The notes under the pieces are model-generated. The model saw only the letters and a program-made list of their open reading frames with translations. It was not told where the DNA came from and made no database searches. 64,000 nt of DNA from Anoxybacillus tepidamans PS2 (GTDB lineage: Bacteria > Bacillota > Bacilli > Bacillales > Anoxybacillaceae), in the NCBI RefSeq assembly GCF_000620165.1, contig NZ_JHVN01000015.1:20417-84416 (forward strand), read 5' to 3'. How positions within the stretch are numbered: position 1 is the stretch's first letter; every line of letters begins with the position of its first letter. Made by a program: the position numbers and the translations under genes. Positions 60,866 through 64,000 of this stretch are shown piece by piece.

Positions 60866-60929
60866 AAATTCTTCTTCACTTTTACGCGATAAAGTAGTAT
60901 AATGTGACAAAGATTCTTGCGGCAGGCAA

Positions 60930-60979
60930 GAGAGCACTGTCGAAGAGTCGTGAGAATAGTTGAGATGAGGAGAGATGAG
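60930..60979 (+). promoter_or_regulatory. TRAP (MtrB) binding site in the trpP leader
   Basis: GAG or TAG triplets start at 60945, 60952, 60957, 60962, 60967, 60972 and 60977, the last six at an exact 5-base period (triplet plus 2-base spacer); further GAGs lie at 60930 and 60932. They cover the ribosome site GAGGAG of trpP. This is the pattern bound by tryptophan-activated TRAP, which would block translation of trpP. Confidence 0.85.
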
Positions 60980-60980
60980 C

Positions 60981-61499
60981 ATGAATGCAAAAACACTTGT
61001 TTTCGTAGCGCTGTTTATCGGGATTGGAGCGGCGCTGCATGCGGCCGTTCCCGGTTTTTTCTTCGGCATGAAGCCCGATATGATGCTAACCATGATGTTT
61101 TTGGCCATTATACTATTTCCTAATAAAAAAGTAGTGGGCCTAACTGGAATCGCTACAGGCATCATTTCCGGCATAACGACAAATTTCCCCGGAGGATTAT
61201 TGCCAAATCTTATTGAGAAACCAATGACGGCATTTATATTTTTTCTGCTCATGCTGTTATCAAAAAAACAAACTTCGAAGATTGCTGCATTGTTAACAGC
61301 GATCGGTACAGTTGCTTCAGGTACCGTCTTTTTACTTGCTGCGCTATTTGTTGTTGGGCTTCCGGGAGGCGCTGCTTTTTCGAGTTTGTTGGTTGCTGTT
61401 GTGTTGCCGACCGCCGTCGTGAACGCGATTGTGATGCTCGTTTTGCATCCAATTGTTTTATCCTTTTTTAGACGGACAAACATCGCAACCGAAGTGTGA
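60981..61499 (+). CDS. trpP: Tryptophan transporter TrpP (YhaG)
   Basis: The start is ATG 60981, eight bases after GAGGAG; an in-frame ATG at 60975 is closer to that site. 172 residues with five to six helices; VPGFFFGMKPDMMLTMMFLAIILFP, GIISGITTNFPGGLLPNLIEKP and VGLPGGAAFSSLLVAVVLP match B. subtilis TrpP. It imports tryptophan. Control by TRAP through the leader repeats fits this role. Confidence 0.92.
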   Translation: MNAKTLVFVALFIGIGAALHAAVPGFFFGMKPDMMLTMMFLAIILFPNKKVVGLTGIATGIISGITTNFPGGLLPNLIEKPMTAFIFFLLMLLSKKQTSKIAALLTAIGTVASGTVFLLAALFVVGLPGGAAFSSLLVAVVLPTAVVNAIVMLVLHPIVLSFFRRTNIATEV

Positions 61500-61510
61500 G
61501 AATCAAGCAA

Positions 61511-61543
61511 CAAAAAACTCGACCAGCACGGTCGGGTTTTTTG
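61511..61543. terminator. Terminator between trpP and a convergent gene
   Basis: AAAAAACTCGACC and GGTCGGGTTTTTT arms (61511-61542) with an AGCAC loop. Confidence 0.8.
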
Positions 61544-61735
61544 CTATCGAAAATAGTGGAGCAGCCAAGCGATGAGAAAGAAAAGAAATGCCCCTAAAAT
61601 ATATAGCATCATTTTGTTTTTCAACACTTTTTTTGGCGGATACATTTTCGCTTTATACAGAGAAAGAAATGCTGCAATCGCGAGGCATAGAAAAACAAAA
61701 CTGACTGCATAAAAAAAGGATATTGTATACGCCAT
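61544..61735 (-). CDS. Small two-helix membrane protein
   Basis: A 63-residue protein with two hydrophobic helices (FFYAVSFVFLCLAIAAFLSLY; MMLYILGAFLFFLIAWLLHYF) joined by a basic loop KAKMYPPKKVLKNK. The ATG follows AGGAGGAT on the minus strand. It sits between trpP and scoC; B. subtilis has yhaH there, but this protein is shorter and unlike it. Function unknown. Confidence 0.7.
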   Translation of the reverse strand: MAYTISFFYAVSFVFLCLAIAAFLSLYKAKMYPPKKVLKNKMMLYILGAFLFFLIAWLLHYFR

Positions 61736-61905
61736 TATATCCTCCTCCTATGTTTTCACTATATGTTTTTTCTTCTTTTGCTATGAATGTAGGGTAGGAA
61801 AAATGTTTTATTTAAAAATTCTAACATTTGCATCTTTATTAATTTTTATTTTACTGGCATAATAGAAAATAAAATAATAATGGTGAGGGAAGAGTGGGTG
61901 GAACG

Positions 61906-62499
61906 ATGAGAAACGGAGAGCAACATTATTCTATAAAAGAGGCAATGCTATTTAGTCAACGGATTGCTCAATTGAGCAAGGCGCTTTGGAAATCAATCGA
62001 GAAAGATTGGCAGCAGTGGATTAAACCGTTTGATTTAAATATTAATGAACATCATATTTTATGGATCGCCTACCATTTTAAAGGGGCCTCTATTTCGGAA
62101 ATTGCAAAATTCGGTGTGATGCACGTATCAACGGCGTTTAACTTTTCGAAAAAGTTAGAAGAACGCGGGTTATTGTCTTTTTCAAAGAAACAAGATGATA
62201 AAAGAAACACATATATTGAATTAACGGAAAAAGGGGAAGAGGTATTGCTGAAATTAATGGAGACGTACGATCCAAAACAAAACGCTGTATTTAATGGAGC
62301 ATTGCCTTTGCGCGAATTGTACGGTAAATTTCCAGAAATTTTAGAAATGATGTGCATCATTCGCAACATTTACGGAGATGATTTCATGGAAATTTTTGAA
62401 AAATCTTTTGAGAATATTAAGGCCGACTTTGTTGAAAAAGACGGGAAGCTTGTAAAGAAAGTGGAGGAGAAGGCTGAGGAAGTAACAAGCCAATCATGA
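61906..62499 (+). CDS. scoC: ScoC (Hpr), MarR-type transition-state regulator
   Basis: The start is ATG 61906 (MRNGEQHYS). 197 residues. [64 protein letters not shown] (in parts) and [10 protein letters not shown] are nearly identical to B. subtilis Hpr. It is a dimeric winged-helix repressor of protease, oligopeptide permease and sporulation genes. Its last codons overlap the convergent yhaI gene by six bases. Confidence 0.96.
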   Translation: MRNGEQHYSIKEAMLFSQRIAQLSKALWKSIEKDWQQWIKPFDLNINEHHILWIAYHFKGASISEIAKFGVMHVSTAFNFSKKLEERGLLSFSKKQDDKRNTYIELTEKGEEVLLKLMETYDPKQNAVFNGALPLRELYGKFPEILEMMCIIRNIYGDDFMEIFEKSFENIKADFVEKDGKLVKKVEEKAEEVTSQS

Positions 62500-62832
62500 T
62501 GAATGAATGGTCTTTATTAGCTTTTTAAATTCTTTCATAAGAGGCGTAAACATTTGCTGTTTTAATAGCGCATCTACCGTTTTCTCAAGCGGAAGGCGAG
62601 GATTAAGCATTCCAGCAAAATGAAGCAAAAGCGGAGTGAAAATCGTCAGCCCTTCCGCTTTTTGTTTTTCATATTCTTCGCTCAATTTTTCACAAAGAGC
62701 GATCACCTCTTCTACTTCCTCTTTTGTTAAATCGGAAGCAATAACAAGATAATGAAATGGTTTATTCTCTTCATCCACCATTTCTAATAATAGAGACCGA
62801 TGATATTCTAATTTGGCGATACGCTCTTCCAT
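62494..62832 (-). CDS. yhaI: YhaI-like protein
   Basis: A 112-residue helical protein: [20 protein letters not shown] at the start, [27 protein letters not shown] in the middle, [24 protein letters not shown] near the end. It matches B. subtilis YhaI (DUF1878) in length and place beside scoC. Function unknown. It converges with scoC and overlaps it by six bases, so antisense contact between transcripts is possible. Confidence 0.88.
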   Translation of the reverse strand: MEERIAKLEYHRSLLLEMVDEENKPFHYLVIASDLTKEEVEEVIALCEKLSEEYEKQKAEGLTIFTPLLLHFAGMLNPRLPLEKTVDALLKQQMFTPLMKEFKKLIKTIHSS

Positions 62833-62906
62833 ACAATGCCCTCCTCATGTCTATTTTATCCAAGTTGTGCAAAATAACCAATAACAAGTTTTGATTTAAC
62901 ACATTC

Positions 62907-62950
62907 ACCGAGAAGTCTCCCACCTCTAAGCGAAGTGTAGGTGGGGGATG
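62907..62950 (+). repeat. Left palindromic end of the IS1341/IS605-type element
   Basis: CCCACCT (62919-62925) and AGGTGGG (62939-62945) enclose CTAAGCGAAGTGT. The same hairpin occurs at 13547-13573 and, degenerate and inverted, at 6470-6513. It lies 82 bases before tnpB, and is the expected subterminal hairpin of an IS200/IS605-family end. Confidence 0.8.
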
Positions 62951-63031
62951 AATCGGATGTTTTTCTTTCTAAAACAGAACGTATGTGCTATAATCATCTT
63001 AACCAAGCTGTAGGGAAAGGAAGGAATCTCG

Positions 63032-64000
63032 ATGCTCCGCGGTCAAAAAATCGCCTTTCGTGCCTCCAAAAAGGATCTCGAACGGCTGGGGGCCTGCAAC
63101 CGGGAGTCGGCACGCGTCTGGAATGAGTGCCTCCGGCTCGCCAAAGACTACTTCCTTCAACACGGTCGCCGCATCTCGAAAAGCGAGCTGCAAAAGCAAA
63201 CAAAAGGCCGCTTCCATCTTCACAGCCAGTCGATCCAAGCCGTTTGCCACAAGTATCTCTTCGTAAGACAATCGGCACACGCCGCCATTCAAAAAGGACT
63301 TCATCATGCCCGCTACCCATACAAACAAAAGAAATTCTTCAACACCAAATGGGCGAAAGATGGGTTCAAAGTGTACGAAAATGGAACCATTGCCTTATCC
63401 ATGGGCATCCATGATGGAAAGAGAGAAGAACCGATCCTCGTCCATGTCTCCCATTTGTCGAAAGGAACGATCAAGGAAATCGAATGTTGTTATAACCACG
63501 GTTGGTATTTGGCCATCACCTACGAGGACGGTCAAGAAGCAAAATCGTATCAACCGGGCCGTTCGGTCGGTGTCGATCTCGGTGAAATTCATACGATCGG
63601 TGCCTTTTGTGAAAACGGTCAAGCCCTCTTGATTACAGGGAGAAAGGTGCGCTCGCTTCATCGGCTGCGAAACAAGAAATTGGCTGACATTCAACGACGG
63701 CAATCCAAATGCCAAAAAGGCTCCCGAAGGTGGAAGAAGTACGAACGAGCGAAACGATACCTCTTATCCAAATCCGAACGCCAGCTGCGGGATGCGCTTC
63801 ATAAAACGACGAAGCAATTCGTCGACTGGTGCCTCGCTCAATCCGTGTCGGATGTATACCTCGGAAACGTCGAAGGAGTCGAGCGACACACGAGAAAGAA
63901 AAAGAAAGTCCACCGGAAGCAAGCACAAAAACTCTCGAATTGGTCCTTCGGGAAAGTCAAGCAATATCTCGCTTATAAATTAGCCCAACAAGGTATTCGT
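63032..64000 (+). CDS. tnpB: TnpB-family RNA-guided nuclease of an IS1341/IS605-type element (3' part beyond window)
   Basis: A continuous frame of 323 codons from ATG 63032 (after AAAGGAAGG) to the window edge, with no stop. The N-terminal part has MLRGQKIAFRASKKDLERLG and NRESARVWNECLRLAKDY. The RuvC-I motif is GVDLGEIHTIG, with the catalytic Asp near residue 180. The second acidic motif is VYLGNVEGVER, near residue 285. The zinc finger and third motif would lie outside. TnpB nucleases are guided by an omega RNA from the element's right end. No tnpA is upstream, so this is a tnpB-only element. Confidence 0.9.
   Translation, partial: MLRGQKIAFRASKKDLERLGACNRESARVWNECLRLAKDYFLQHGRRISKSELQKQTKGRFHLHSQSIQAVCHKYLFVRQSAHAAIQKGLHHARYPYKQKKFFNTKWAKDGFKVYENGTIALSMGIHDGKREEPILVHVSHLSKGTIKEIECCYNHGWYLAITYEDGQEAKSYQPGRSVGVDLGEIHTIGAFCENGQALLITGRKVRSLHRLRNKKLADIQRRQSKCQKGSRRWKKYERAKRYLLSKSERQLRDALHKTTKQFVDWCLAQSVSDVYLGNVEGVERHTRKKKKVHRKQAQKLSNWSFGKVKQYLAYKLAQQGIR

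Noticed and set aside
62999..63328. Minus-strand frames opposite tnpB
   Set aside because: They are shadows of the TnpB reading frame, with no start context or recognised domain.
1..64000. CRISPR arrays, prophage, rRNA operons or canonical tRNA genes
   Set aside because: No direct repeats with regular spacers, phage structural genes, rRNA segments or normal tRNA cloverleafs were seen while reading both strands.

Overview
The window looks like a chromosomal segment of a moderately thermophilic, spore-forming Bacillaceae, most likely Parageobacillus, Geobacillus or Anoxybacillus. This is inferred from the gene set and order: spoVR, an alpha/beta SASP gene, the tenA/tenI-thiOSGF block, tcyABC, and a yheB-yheA-yhaX-hemZ-yhaQP-yhaM-yhaL-serC-trpP-scoC-yhaI block that matches Bacillus subtilis order with local rearrangement. 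No species can be assigned without a search.

Layout. 1-6.3 kb: end of an M56-type membrane peptidase gene, a His-rich FixH/YtkA-like lipoprotein, spoVR and several small lipoprotein or membrane genes. 6.6-11.5 kb: a reactive-sulfur (persulfide) island with a CstR-type repressor, two TusA domains, DsrE, four rhodanese domains (one fused to TusA, one to a metallo-beta-lactamase), and a TauE/SafE exporter. At least three close copies and one degenerate copy of one inverted repeat sit before its transcription units. 11.5-13.5 kb: glyoxalase-fold genes and glutathione peroxidase. 13.5-14.7 kb: decayed insertion sequences. 14.8-19.2 kb: a markedly AT-rich island with a 62-residue seven-cysteine peptide gene, two membrane-anchored thioredoxin-like proteins, a MauE-like membrane protein and an ABC exporter. 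This is a candidate secreted disulfide-peptide system. 19.4-28 kb: three riboswitch-controlled units (guanidine-I to Gdx exporter; yybP-ykoY manganese to a DUF1232 gene plus terC; cobalamin to nrdAB) and an ECF sigma/anti-sigma pair.

28-36.5 kb: CstA with its small partner, panE, oligo-1,6-glucosidase, a YfiT/DinB protein and an RlmI-like methyltransferase. 36.4-44 kb: a TPP-riboswitch thiamin operon in which the YkoEDC ECF transporter lies between tenA and tenI, with no thiD. 44-51.6 kb: a CNNM/CorC protein, the TcyABC cystine importer, an SASP gene whose leader carries a compact tRNA-like RNA behind a sigma-G-like promoter, an MsmX-type ATPase and a PucR/CdaR-type regulator. 51.7-62.8 kb: the yhe/yha block, with a TRAP-type (GAG/UAG) repeat site ahead of trpP. 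62.9-64 kb: the palindromic end and tnpB gene of an IS1341/IS605-type element, running off the window.

Main candidates for something new: (1) the AT-rich Cys-peptide/MauD/MauE/ABC cluster; (2) the tRNA-like element inside a spore-protein transcript; (3) the repeated operator of the CstR regulon. All function calls rest on reading motifs and family memory; no database search was run.
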